Shown: positions 55,616 to 64,000 of the stretch, piece after piece
Position numbering within the stretch: the first letter of the stretch is position 1
Layout: each line of letters opens with the position of its first letter
Notes under the pieces: model-generated
Told to the model about the DNA's origin: nothing
Database searches by the model: none
The model's input: only the letters and a program-made list of their open reading frames with translations
Source: Bryobacteraceae bacterium
GTDB lineage: Bacteria; Acidobacteriota; Terriglobia; Bryobacterales; Bryobacteraceae
Length of the DNA stretch: 64,000 nucleotides
Reading direction: 5' to 3'
Assembly: GCA_026129905.1 (NCBI GenBank)
Contig: JAHCHE010000007.1
Location: forward strand, 62,001-126,000
Translations under genes and position numbers: made by a program

Positions 55616-56578
55616 TTGCGGCTGAGGACCCTCCTACTCTTCGCGCTCCTGAGCGCCTGCGCGGTATTCTCCTGCCAGCACAAATCCCGACGGGTGGTCG
55701 CGGTTATTCCCAAGGCGACCTCGCACCTGTTCTGGTTGTCGGTGCAGGCGGGCGCGATGGCCGCGGGCAAGGAATTCAACCTGGACGTGCTGTGGAACGG
55801 CCCCGCGTTGGAAACCGACTATGCGCGCCAGATCCAGATTCTGGACTCGATGGTGGCGCGGCGGGTGGACGGGATCGCGATCGCGGCCACGGAGCGGAAG
55901 GCCCTGGTGCAACCCGTCGACCGCGCCATCGCGGCCGGAATTCCGGTAACCGTCTTCGATTCCGGCCTGGATTCGTCCAGTTTCATGTGCTACATCGGGA
56001 CGGATAACGTGGAGGCCGGCCGGATGGCGGCGCGCGCGCTGGGCGGAATGCTGGGCTCAAAAGGAACGGTGGCGATGGTACTGCACGCGCCGGGGAGCCT
56101 TTCGACGATGGATCGGGAGCAGGGATTCAAGGAGGTCATCGGGCGGGAATTCCCGAATATCAAGATCGTCGCCGAGCAATACAGCATGTCCAACCGCGCC
56201 AAGGCCGTGGCGGCGGCCGAGAACATTCTCACGGCGCATCCCGATCTGAACGGAATCTTCGCTTCGACGGAACCCAGCGCCTCGGGCGTGTCGCTTGCTC
56301 TGAAGAGCCGCGGCATGAGCGGCAAGGTTCGGTTCGTTGCTTTCGATTCCAGCGACACGATGATTGAGGATCTGAAGGCGGGCGTCATCGACGCCACCGT
56401 GGTGCAGGACCCGTTCCGGATGGGGTTTGAGGCGGTGAAGTCGCTGTCGGACAAACTGGCGGGGCGCGAGCCGCCGAAGCAGTTGGGCCTGCCCGCCCGA
56501 GTGGTGCTGGCAGACGACTTAGAAAAAGAAGAAATTCAACAGCTTCTAAGTCCAGACTTGAGAAGATACCTGAAATGA
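55616..56578 (+). CDS. Sugar-binding lipoprotein (ABC transporter, ribose type)
   Basis: A 320-residue substrate-binding protein of the Peripla_BP_4 family: lipobox LLSACAVFSC, VVAVIPKATSHLFWLSVQAG, VDGIAIAATERKALVQPVDR, VTVFDSGLDSSSFMCYIGTD and AMVLHAPGSLSTMDREQGFK in family order. No permease or ATPase genes follow; instead the next gene, an Ldh2-family dehydrogenase, overlaps its stop by 4 nt. TTG start at 55616. Confidence 0.88.
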   Translation: MRLRTLLLFALLSACAVFSCQHKSRRVVAVIPKATSHLFWLSVQAGAMAAGKEFNLDVLWNGPALETDYARQIQILDSMVARRVDGIAIAATERKALVQPVDRAIAAGIPVTVFDSGLDSSSFMCYIGTDNVEAGRMAARALGGMLGSKGTVAMVLHAPGSLSTMDREQGFKEVIGREFPNIKIVAEQYSMSNRAKAVAAAENILTAHPDLNGIFASTEPSASGVSLALKSRGMSGKVRFVAFDSSDTMIEDLKAGVIDATVVQDPFRMGFEAVKSLSDKLAGREPPKQLGLPARVVLADDLEKEEIQQLLSPDLRRYLK

Positions 56579-57648
56579 ATGGCCCCACGGTTATTCCGCA
56601 TCTCGAGCTACGACAACTGGCGGAACGTATCCTCGCCGGGGTTGGCTTCCCGGAAGCGAAAGCCGCGCTGGTGGCCGAGTCGGTCGTCGCCACAAGCCTC
56701 CGCGGCGTCGATTCCCACGGCATCCACCTGCTGCCGCATTATGTGAAGCAGTTCCGGATCGGCAACATCGATCCGTCCGCCGATGGGCATGTTGTTTCGG
56801 AATCCGGCGCGTGCCTGCTGTATGACGGCGAGCACGGGGTGGGCCAGCACATTTCAGCGATCTGCAGCGATCACGCCGTCCGCCTGTGCCGCGAACACGG
56901 GCTTGGCCTGGCAATCGCGCGGAACTCGAACCATTTCGGCGCGGCGTTCTTTTGGGCTCGGAGGATTTCGTCGCACGGTCTGATCGGCGTCGTCATGTCG
57001 AACGCTTCACCTTCGGTTCCGCCGTGGCAGGGCCGCGAGGGCCGCGTCGGCACGAATCCGATCTCGGTGTCCGTGCCAAGCTCGGGCGCGGGTGGATGGC
57101 TGCTGGATATGGCGACCACCACGGTAGCCATGAACAAGATCGTGCAGGCGGCGGCGAACAACCTGCCCACGATCCCATCCGGGTGGGCGATGGACGCGGA
57201 CGGGGTTCCGACCACCGACACGATGCAAGCGCGCCGGGGTTTGTTGATGCCGCTGGGAGGATACAAGGGCAGCGGCCTGGGAATGCTGGTGGAGATCCTG
57301 TGCGGCGTGCTGGGCGGCGGAATAATGAGCACTAAGGTGGGCGGCCTGCACATCACGGAGCGGATGATGAACACGTCGCAGATGTTTCTGGCGATCGACA
57401 TCGCGCGGTTCATGCCTCTGGAGGAGTTTCAATCGCGGATGGAGTACCTGGTGACGCTGGTAAAATCGGCGGCGCCGGCCAGGGACTTCAGCGAGGTACT
57501 GGTGGCCGGTGATCCGGAATGGCGGAAGGAAGCGGAGCGCCGGCGCGACGGCATACCGGTGGACCCGAGCACCTGGAACGCACTGTTGAGCCTCGCGGCG
57601 GAACTGGGAATCCCGGCGGCAGCGGCCGGAACCGCGAGCAGCGAGTGA
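56575..57648 (+). CDS. Malate/L-lactate dehydrogenase family (Ldh2) oxidoreductase
   Basis: A 357-residue NAD(P)-dependent enzyme of the Ldh2/AllD/YlbC type, unrelated to classic MDH. SLRGVDSHGIHLLPHYVKQF has the catalytic His; RNSNHFGAAFFWARR binds nucleotide; PLGGYKGSGLGMLVEILCGV is a family signature. Substrate could be ureidoglycolate, malate, sulfolactate or a sugar acid. Coupled to the upstream binding protein (ATGA) and 4 nt before the URO-D gene. Confidence 0.9.
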   Translation: MNGPTVIPHLELRQLAERILAGVGFPEAKAALVAESVVATSLRGVDSHGIHLLPHYVKQFRIGNIDPSADGHVVSESGACLLYDGEHGVGQHISAICSDHAVRLCREHGLGLAIARNSNHFGAAFFWARRISSHGLIGVVMSNASPSVPPWQGREGRVGTNPISVSVPSSGAGGWLLDMATTTVAMNKIVQAAANNLPTIPSGWAMDADGVPTTDTMQARRGLLMPLGGYKGSGLGMLVEILCGVLGGGIMSTKVGGLHITERMMNTSQMFLAIDIARFMPLEEFQSRMEYLVTLVKSAAPARDFSEVLVAGDPEWRKEAERRRDGIPVDPSTWNALLSLAAELGIPAAAAGTASSE

Positions 57649-57652
57649 GTCC

Positions 57653-58783
57653 ATGACTCCCCGGGAGAGGATCCTCGCCGCGGTAAGCCGGCGCGCACCG
57701 GACCGGCTGCCGGTCGACCTGGGCTCGACTCTCGCCTCCACGATCACAATCGGAGCGCAACGGCGGCTGCGCGGATGGCTCGGCATGGGAGAAGACGCCC
57801 CTGTAGAGCTCTTTTCCCGGCGCTCGGGCACGGTGATTCCGGACGAAGCGATCCTCGAGCGGTTCGGCGCCTGCGCCCGGCCGGTGATTCTTGGGGCGCC
57901 CGAAATCCGTCCCGACCGCCCGCTGACGGACCTGTCGTTTGTGGATGAGTGGGGCATCACCTGGGCCAAGCCAGGCGAGGGCCACTACCTGAACCTGGAG
58001 GGACCGTTTTCCGGGCTCGAGAATCCGGGAACGGCCGATCTGGATCGCTTCGCCTGGCCGGACCCATCGGACCCTGGCCGCTTCCGAGGTTTGCGCGAGC
58101 GGGCGCGGACGCTACATGAGGAGACTCCGTACGCGGTTGTGCTCGGATTGGGAGTGGGTCCGGTTCATCAAGGCCAGTTCCTCCGCGGCTACGCGCCGTG
58201 GCTGGAAGACCTGGTGGCGAATCCCTCATTTGCCGCGGGATTGCTGGAACGCGTCGCCGACGTCTGGATCGCGATCGCGACCGAGGCGCTCCGCCAAGCG
58301 GGCGACTACGTGGACATCGTCATGTTCGGCGACGACATCGCCACCCAGCGCGGACCGCTGATGCGGCCGGCATTGTATCGGAAACTGATCAAGCCGCAAC
58401 ACAAACGGATGGTGGAGGCCGTGCGGCCGTTCGGCAAGCCGGTACTCTATCACACCTGCGGCTCAGTGGCGGCGTTCATACCCGACCTGATCGACGTGGG
58501 GATTGACGTTCTGAACCCTATCCAGGTATCGGCCGCGCGCATGGACACCCGCTGGCTGAAACAAGAGTACGGGCGGGACCTGGCATTCTGGGGAGCGATT
58601 GACAACCAGCGTGTCCTGCCGTATGGCGCGCCGGCGGATGTCGAGCGCGAGACGCTGCGCCGGATTGAAGACCTGGGGCCGGGCGGCGGCTATGTGCTCG
58701 CCGCTGCCCACAATATTCAGCAGGACGCGCCGCCGGAAAACATCGCGGCGATGTTCGATGCGGCGAAAAACAGCCAACGGTAG
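57653..58783 (+). CDS. Uroporphyrinogen decarboxylase-like protein (methyltransferase type)
   Basis: A 376-residue member of the URO-D superfamily: ERILAAVSRRAPDRLPVDLG at the N-terminus, FGDDIATQRGPLMRPALYRK in the middle and KPVLYHTCGSVAAFIPDLID with the His/Cys pair that binds zinc in corrinoid methyltransferases. The last part has GGYVLAAAHNIQQDAPPENI. It is thus more likely a MtaA/CmuA-like or sugar-metabolism protein than a haem enzyme. Confidence 0.85.
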   Translation: MTPRERILAAVSRRAPDRLPVDLGSTLASTITIGAQRRLRGWLGMGEDAPVELFSRRSGTVIPDEAILERFGACARPVILGAPEIRPDRPLTDLSFVDEWGITWAKPGEGHYLNLEGPFSGLENPGTADLDRFAWPDPSDPGRFRGLRERARTLHEETPYAVVLGLGVGPVHQGQFLRGYAPWLEDLVANPSFAAGLLERVADVWIAIATEALRQAGDYVDIVMFGDDIATQRGPLMRPALYRKLIKPQHKRMVEAVRPFGKPVLYHTCGSVAAFIPDLIDVGIDVLNPIQVSAARMDTRWLKQEYGRDLAFWGAIDNQRVLPYGAPADVERETLRRIEDLGPGGGYVLAAAHNIQQDAPPENIAAMFDAAKNSQR

Positions 58784-58815
58784 TTGAAATCTCGAGGCGG
58801 TCGGCGTCGAGCGGG

Positions 58816-59889
58816 CTAACCGTGCCGGATGACGAGAACGTCGCCGTCCTGCACCACGTACTCCTTGCCTTCGAGCCGGAGTTGGCCTTTCTCGCGGGCG
58901 CCGGCGTATCCGCCGAGATCGACCAGCGTCTTCCAGTTCACTACTTCGGCGCGGATGAACTTTTTCTCAAAGTCCGTGTGGATGGCGCCCGCGGCCTTGA
59001 GCGCGGGTGAATGGACCGGGACGGTCCAGGCGCGAACCTCGGTTTCGCCGGCGGTCAGGAACGACATCAGGCCAAGAAGCGAGTAGCCGGCGGTGATGAT
59101 GCGCTCCAGGCCCGATTCGGGCAGGCCGTAGCTGGCAAGGTAATCCCTGGCTTCGGCCGGGTCCAGTTCGGCGAGTTCCGCCTCGATTTTGCCGCAGATC
59201 GCGGTGACGGCCGTTCGGGGATGGCCGGCCAGGCGCTTGTGCGCGAAATCGCGCTCGATATCGTGGAGGCGCGGGGCTTCCTCTTCACCGATATTGAGGA
59301 CGTACAGGATCGGCTTCTGCGACAGGAAGCCGAAGCCGCGAATCCGTTTCTCGCCCTCGGGGTCGAGGGTCATGGCGCGGAGCGGCTGGTTGTCTTCGAG
59401 CGTGGCCTTGGCCTCGGTGAGCAGTTCGAACTCACGGTCCAGGTCGGCGCTCTTGATCTTCTTGCGGTCCTTGTCGAGACGTTCGAGCCTCTTTTCGATC
59501 ACCACGAGGTCGGAAAGGATCAGCTCCGTTTCGACATCATCGAGGTCGCGGGCAGGATCGACGCTTCCCCTTTCGTGAGGAATCGTGTCGTCGTCGAACA
59601 CCCGCAAGACGTGGGCGAGGGCATCCGCCAGCCGCATGGCCGCCAGGTATTTGGGGTCGCGGAGCGCCTCTTTCGAGATGGAGGGGAAATCGAGGTACTC
59701 CATCGTTGCGTGCGTGACTTTGCCGGGCTGGAAGACCTCGGCGAGGGCGTCCAGCCGGGGGTCGGGTACACGCGCGACGCCCTGCCGCGCCTCGAGGGCG
59801 CCTACGCGGGCGTGCTCGTGAACGCCGGTCAGAATGGTGAAGAGCGAGGTTTTGCCCACCATAGGCAGGCCGATAATTGCTGTTTTCAT
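58816..59889 (-). CDS. ychF: YchF-like P-loop GTPase/ATPase, divergent
   Basis: A 357-residue Obg-type protein. The P-loop is AIIGLPMVGKTSLFTILTG; canonical YchF has GxxNVGKST. The switch II region is YLDFPSISKEAL instead of the usual DxAGL. The C-terminal TGS/DUF933 part (GAIHTDFEKKFIRAEVVNWK, RLEGKEYVVQDGDVLVIRHG) is conserved. A translation-related or redox-linked role is known for canonical YchF; this divergent form may be a paralogue. It directly follows a MoxR gene. Confidence 0.85.
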   Translation of the reverse strand: MKTAIIGLPMVGKTSLFTILTGVHEHARVGALEARQGVARVPDPRLDALAEVFQPGKVTHATMEYLDFPSISKEALRDPKYLAAMRLADALAHVLRVFDDDTIPHERGSVDPARDLDDVETELILSDLVVIEKRLERLDKDRKKIKSADLDREFELLTEAKATLEDNQPLRAMTLDPEGEKRIRGFGFLSQKPILYVLNIGEEEAPRLHDIERDFAHKRLAGHPRTAVTAICGKIEAELAELDPAEARDYLASYGLPESGLERIITAGYSLLGLMSFLTAGETEVRAWTVPVHSPALKAAGAIHTDFEKKFIRAEVVNWKTLVDLGGYAGAREKGQLRLEGKEYVVQDGDVLVIRHG

Positions 59890-60858
<969 letters not shown>

Positions 60859-60914
60859 TACATTGCTATAATAACGAATCCGGCCGCTGGAACGCCGCGT
60901 AGAGGGCTTCGCAG

Positions 60915-60991
60915 GGGCGCGTAGCTCAGTTGGTTAGAGCGCCTGCTTCACACGCAGGAGGTCACAGGTTCGAGTCCTGTCGCGCCCACCA
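60915..60991 (+). tRNA. tRNA-Val (CAC)
   Basis: A complete cloverleaf: acceptor GGGCGCG pairs with CGCGCCC, D-arm with GCTCAGTTGGTTAGAGC, anticodon stem CCTGC/GCAGG around TTCACAC (anticodon CAC), T-arm ACAGGTTCGAGTCCTGT, and an encoded CCA end. TATAAT at 60867-60872 could be its -10. Lower-GC accessory DNA begins soon after the 3' end. Confidence 0.97.
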
Positions 60992-61109
60992 TCTTACTTT
61001 TCATAGGCTTGCAGGACATACGACAAAGCCCTGCGATTATGACGCAGACGCTCCGAGAGGATCGCATGGACGCTGCGTAATCGTAAACGCTGATCTTCTG
61101 ACGCTCAGT

Positions 61110-61146
61110 ACCGCTGTGTAGCATGAGAATCGCTGTGTAGCATGAT
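61110..61146 (+). repeat. Short direct repeat downstream of the tRNA
   Basis: CGCTGTGTAGCATGA occurs twice with a 20-nt period. It lies in the otherwise featureless stretch between tRNA-Val and the frameshifted gene and may mark integration or excision activity. Confidence 0.5.
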
Positions 61147-61210
61147 GGCTGAGAGCGTCTTGGATCGCTCTGGAAGCGCCCTGGAGCACGTCGGCGCGGG
61201 TTGGCGCGCG

Positions 61211-61598
61211 TCACTTGTTCGCGCTCAGGCCCTTCACGCGCTCCTCGATCTTCGTCTTGATCTCCGCAGGGACTTCGATCAGCGCTAATTTCTTCTTCGC
61301 GGTCTTCTCGGCAGCCTCGAGCGCAGCCGCCATAATCGTCTTCGCGTTCTTCTCACCGCCCTTGAGCGACTGGCGAATGCCGCGGGCCGCTGCGATGATG
61401 AGAACCGTTTGCCGGCTGCGCGGCTCGCGCTCTTTGCCCGGCGCTTCGACAATGCCGAGCCTTTTCAGCGCGTCGGCACTTTGCGCTCTCTACTGTCCTA
61501 CGAGATTTCTCCGTTTTGCCGCTCGGCGGCGAGGACGGCTTCCAGGGACTCTCGGTGGATGTTTCGATGGCGGCGAGGATTGCGCTCAGGCTTGTCAT
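61211..61598 (-). pseudogene. Frameshifted small hypothetical gene next to the tRNA
   Basis: The first part reads MTSLSAILAAIETSTESPWK through SRRTVESAK; then, after a shift near 61486-61490, ADALKRLGIVEAPGKEREPR, KNAKTIMAAALEAAEKTAKK and KIEERVKGLSANK continue in another frame to a stop at 61211. The two parts join into a plausible 128-residue Ala/Lys-rich protein, perhaps nucleic-acid binding. One base of insertion explains the break. Confidence 0.55.
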
Positions 61599-61719
61599 GT
61601 TCTTCTCTCATGTTTTCAACTACCTGGATCAGATCTGGGCCGATGGTACGACAATCGGAGGTCAAGGAGAATCCGATGCCGTCACAAGTCCTTCATATTC
61701 TGTTGGATAATGAACACAG

Positions 61720-63843
61720 ATGAAATATTCAAGTGACGAGCTCCAGTGCGGAGCTGAGGCTCTTCGTACGCACATCGAAGCCCTCCGCGATGAGGATCCT
61801 GAGCTTGGCGATTTTCACGAAGCCTTCGAACAGTACTGTGTCCGCAAATTCTCGCTCGGTACGACGGCTTCGACGGTTCGCGTTGGCGGAAAGAACCAAA
61901 AAGGCATCGACTTCTATTCAACACGCGACGCGGAATACACGATCGGACAGTGCAAGATTCCTGAAGTCCAGTGGCTCACCGCGAACCCGAACAGCGTCAA
62001 GTCGTGGGGCCCGCAGGGCGTTAACGATCTACGCGAAGCATTACGATTCCTGTTTGGTCAACCCCATGAGACGCAAACTCAGACTAATCCGATTGTCGCT
62101 GCACTCTTCGCACAATTGCAGCAGGACCGGCTTCAAGCTCAGGTTCAGGTTACCGTATTCCTGGTTGTCTACGGCATGCTCAACGGCAAAGGGAAGGAGG
62201 ACTTCGAAGCCGTCAAGAGCGAGTGGGAACAGAAGGTTGCTAACCTCAAAGTCGAACTATATGAGTTGGAAGACCTTGTTGAAGAGTTCCTGCTTGGCAC
62301 CTCCCACTCCACAGGTGAGATCGAATTTGACCTGAAGGTGAAAGATTCAAAGCTGCTGAGCATGCATGACTTCTGCTACTTTCTCGCCAATGCTGCGGAC
62401 ATTCACCGTGCATTCGTGAAGTTCGGGTGGCGCCTTTTCAACCTCAACGTTCGTTACGAGATTAAGGGATCAAGTGTAAATGGTGATATTGTCGAATCGC
62501 TGGAACACCAGAAGACGAGAAAACGATTCCACCACTACAACAACGGTCTTGTTATTTTGGTCGAGAACTTCAATGCAAAGAACCCACAAGTCGTGAAGGT
62601 CAAGAAGGCACAGATCGTAAATGGCCTGCAGACCGTCAAGTCCATCCACAATGCCGTTTCCAGCAAGAAGGTCACAGTGCAGGAGCTTGAGGCGGACTGC
62701 GTTGTTCAAGTGAAAGTTATTAGAAATGATCAGCCAGACTTCGTAGACACCGTCGTCGAGACGACCAACAACCAAAATCCAATGAACCCCCGCAACTTAA
62801 AGTCGCACACGAGGGAACAGCGGATATTGCAAACGACCTTTAAGGAATACAATCCCCGTTGGTTTTATCAATTGAAAGAAGGCCAATGGAATTCGCTGAC
62901 CGAAGAGGACGCCAGGTTTTTCAAGCCAGTCGTTGGTTACTCAGTCAAGGAGTTCAAGCCCGATCCCCACAAGAAAGCAGGTAGAGTGATCGACAATGAA
63001 GACCTTGCAAAAGCGTGGCTGGCGTTTCTCGGATTTGCCGACAAAGCTGCCGACCGAGTGACGCATTTCTTTTCTGAGAATGATCTATACCATTTGTCCT
63101 TCAACCGAAAGCCCACCGCCAAACACTGGGAGATCTTCGCAAGCCAAACCAACTTTTTTGATTCTTCTGCTGCCGACGGTAAGGAGTTTACTCGTTGGAC
63201 GGAGCTTGCTATCGGACAAGCCTCCCCAGAAGAGTACTTCGCGGCATACGCGCTAATGGATTTCGCCAAGAACTATGTGCCCTCGCCGAAGCAGTACCGC
63301 GAGTTGGCCCTACAAGAAGGCGTTGTAGATGGTGCAATTGAAAAATCGGGCGGTTCCTTTAAGGTTTCCGCACACGAAGAGGAGAAGTTCCTGTCTACCA
63401 GTGCGACGTACCAGACGTGGCGCTTATTGGCGAACATGAAGGAGTTATTGGTGGAGTTGGCTACTCATGTTCTCGCTCGCCGATATGGTAATTTGAGTCG
63501 AGAGTTTTGCCAATCCCTGCTTGAGACTAGCGACTTGAGGGGCTATACAAAGACGGCGGAGTTAAGGGACGTGGCCCGCGCGGCCGCGTCGGCATCTGAC
63601 TTGCCGAACGACGCCGTCATCGCACGCCTCTTCGGGTTTATTCGCTTCGTCGCCACGCAATTCTGGGAAGAGAAACACAATACGCTCTTGTCTACATCGC
63701 GCATACGTACTATCCTGATCCGCCGTGAGGTCGCGGCGGAGTTCAAGAAGAAGATTTGGGAAGTCGAAAAGAGAAAGACGCTAGATCGAGCATGGAAGCC
63801 TGAAGGCGTGACGTTTTTGGAGTCGCTTCCAGACTTTAAGTAG
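61720..63843 (+). CDS. AIPR family abortive-infection protein with N-terminal nuclease-like part
   Basis: A 707-residue protein. Residues about 240-460 show the AIPR core: RKRFHHYNNGLVILVENFNA, KAQIVNGLQTVKSIHNAVS, ETTNNQNPMNPRNLKSHTRE. AIPR proteins are known from phage abortive-infection systems. The N-terminal part has GIDFYSTRDAEYTIGQCKIP, an Asp followed by Q-C-K, as in restriction-endonuclease-like (Mrr/PD-(D/E)XK) folds, so it may cut nucleic acid. Base composition is clearly lower in GC than the flanking genes. No partner gene follows inside the window. Confidence 0.85.
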   Translation: MKYSSDELQCGAEALRTHIEALRDEDPELGDFHEAFEQYCVRKFSLGTTASTVRVGGKNQKGIDFYSTRDAEYTIGQCKIPEVQWLTANPNSVKSWGPQGVNDLREALRFLFGQPHETQTQTNPIVAALFAQLQQDRLQAQVQVTVFLVVYGMLNGKGKEDFEAVKSEWEQKVANLKVELYELEDLVEEFLLGTSHSTGEIEFDLKVKDSKLLSMHDFCYFLANAADIHRAFVKFGWRLFNLNVRYEIKGSSVNGDIVESLEHQKTRKRFHHYNNGLVILVENFNAKNPQVVKVKKAQIVNGLQTVKSIHNAVSSKKVTVQELEADCVVQVKVIRNDQPDFVDTVVETTNNQNPMNPRNLKSHTREQRILQTTFKEYNPRWFYQLKEGQWNSLTEEDARFFKPVVGYSVKEFKPDPHKKAGRVIDNEDLAKAWLAFLGFADKAADRVTHFFSENDLYHLSFNRKPTAKHWEIFASQTNFFDSSAADGKEFTRWTELAIGQASPEEYFAAYALMDFAKNYVPSPKQYRELALQEGVVDGAIEKSGGSFKVSAHEEEKFLSTSATYQTWRLLANMKELLVELATHVLARRYGNLSREFCQSLLETSDLRGYTKTAELRDVARAAASASDLPNDAVIARLFGFIRFVATQFWEEKHNTLLSTSRIRTILIRREVAAEFKKKIWEVEKRKTLDRAWKPEGVTFLESLPDFK

Positions 63844-64000
63844 TCGAAGTTTATTTGGTCAGCGATTATCTTCGCCGGTTCACAGTAGACGTTCTACCCT
63901 CCAGCCAGTCGAAGTACACTCGTAGGCGTTCTTTTCATCCGATACATGTTCCATCGCACTTGCGGCCACTGGGCCGAGATTGTTGTTGCTACTCGACGGG
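63844..64000. other. Window end, nothing recognised
   Basis: The last 157 nt after the AIPR gene contain no gene start or repeat that I can identify; the far border of the accessory segment is beyond the window. Confidence 0.4.

Noticed and set aside
57653-58783. Uroporphyrinogen decarboxylase of haem synthesis
   Set aside because: The His/Cys zinc-type motif and the neighbourhood of a sugar-binding protein and an Ldh2-family dehydrogenase fit the methyltransferase-like branch better.
60992-64000. Complete genomic island with both attachment sites
   Set aside because: I found no second copy of the tRNA 3' end and no integrase inside the window, so only one possible border can be claimed.

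Overview
This window looks like a chromosomal segment of a GC-rich acidobacterium of the Solibacter/Bryobacter kind. That placement is inferred from gene content and style: secreted Gfo/Idh/MocA oxidoreductases and amidohydrolases, 'STGPK-type' hypothetical proteins, an acidobacterial-style exopolysaccharide (EPS) operon, and many copies of a CCGCAGAGACGC-type dispersed repeat. No rRNA or other taxonomic marker is present; the only RNA gene is a tRNA-Val(CAC).

Layout. (1) 0-8.8 kb: an amidohydrolase, a hypothetical protein, an orphan phage-type terminase pair, a frameshifted small membrane protein, a Tat-exported oxidoreductase, two paralogous small basic proteins, and a coupled hypothetical/PD-(D/E)XK nuclease pair. 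(2) 8.8-14 kb: an accessory scrapyard holding an HNH nuclease, an MNT nucleotidyltransferase, two VapBC pairs, a damaged HicAB, a MazF/antitoxin pair, and fragments of recombinase, transposase, RelE, HNH and antitoxin genes, plus a 38-nt direct repeat separated by 35 nt. (3) 14-18.6 kb: repeat country, with a phage/plasmid primase-type ATPase whose reading frame contains repeat copies, a GxxExxY protein and a trapped gene fragment, all between tandem repeat arrays. (4) 18.6-35.3 kb: a minus-strand EPS operon with a good sigma70-like promoter. In order it encodes a NusG-like antiterminator, two ribbon-helix-helix proteins, a Wza-like exporter, a BY-kinase/chain-length regulator, a flippase, a methyltransferase, three GT4 glycosyltransferases, a polymerase/ligase, an asparagine-synthase remnant, an initiating sugar transferase, an acetyltransferase, a DegT aminotransferase and a membrane-anchored SDR.

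(5) 35.7-44.4 kb: a plus-strand respiratory operon joining a lanthanide-type (XoxF-like) PQQ dehydrogenase and its cytochrome c to a caa3-type oxidase (subunits II, I, III), further cytochromes c and CtaG. (6) 44.5-48.4 kb: an alpha/beta hydrolase and a minus-strand operon cysM-mec-cysO-moeZ, a complete sulfur-carrier route to cysteine with its own promoter. (7) 48.7-60.9 kb: mostly core genes: RRM protein, DASS transporter, prephenate dehydratase, UbiX, an XRE/S24-like regulator, membrane proteins, a sugar-binding lipoprotein with Ldh2-family dehydrogenase and URO-D-like protein, a divergent YchF and MoxR. (8) 60.9-64 kb: tRNA-Val followed by a lower-GC segment carrying an AIPR (abortive infection) protein, a probable integrated defence module.

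The most unusual feature is the repeat family. It forms arrays, abuts gene ends, sits head-to-head inside the EPS operon, and occurs in frame inside two otherwise recognisable ATPase genes. On the strand opposite the repeat, two of the three frames carry no stop, which explains how such insertions can be tolerated.
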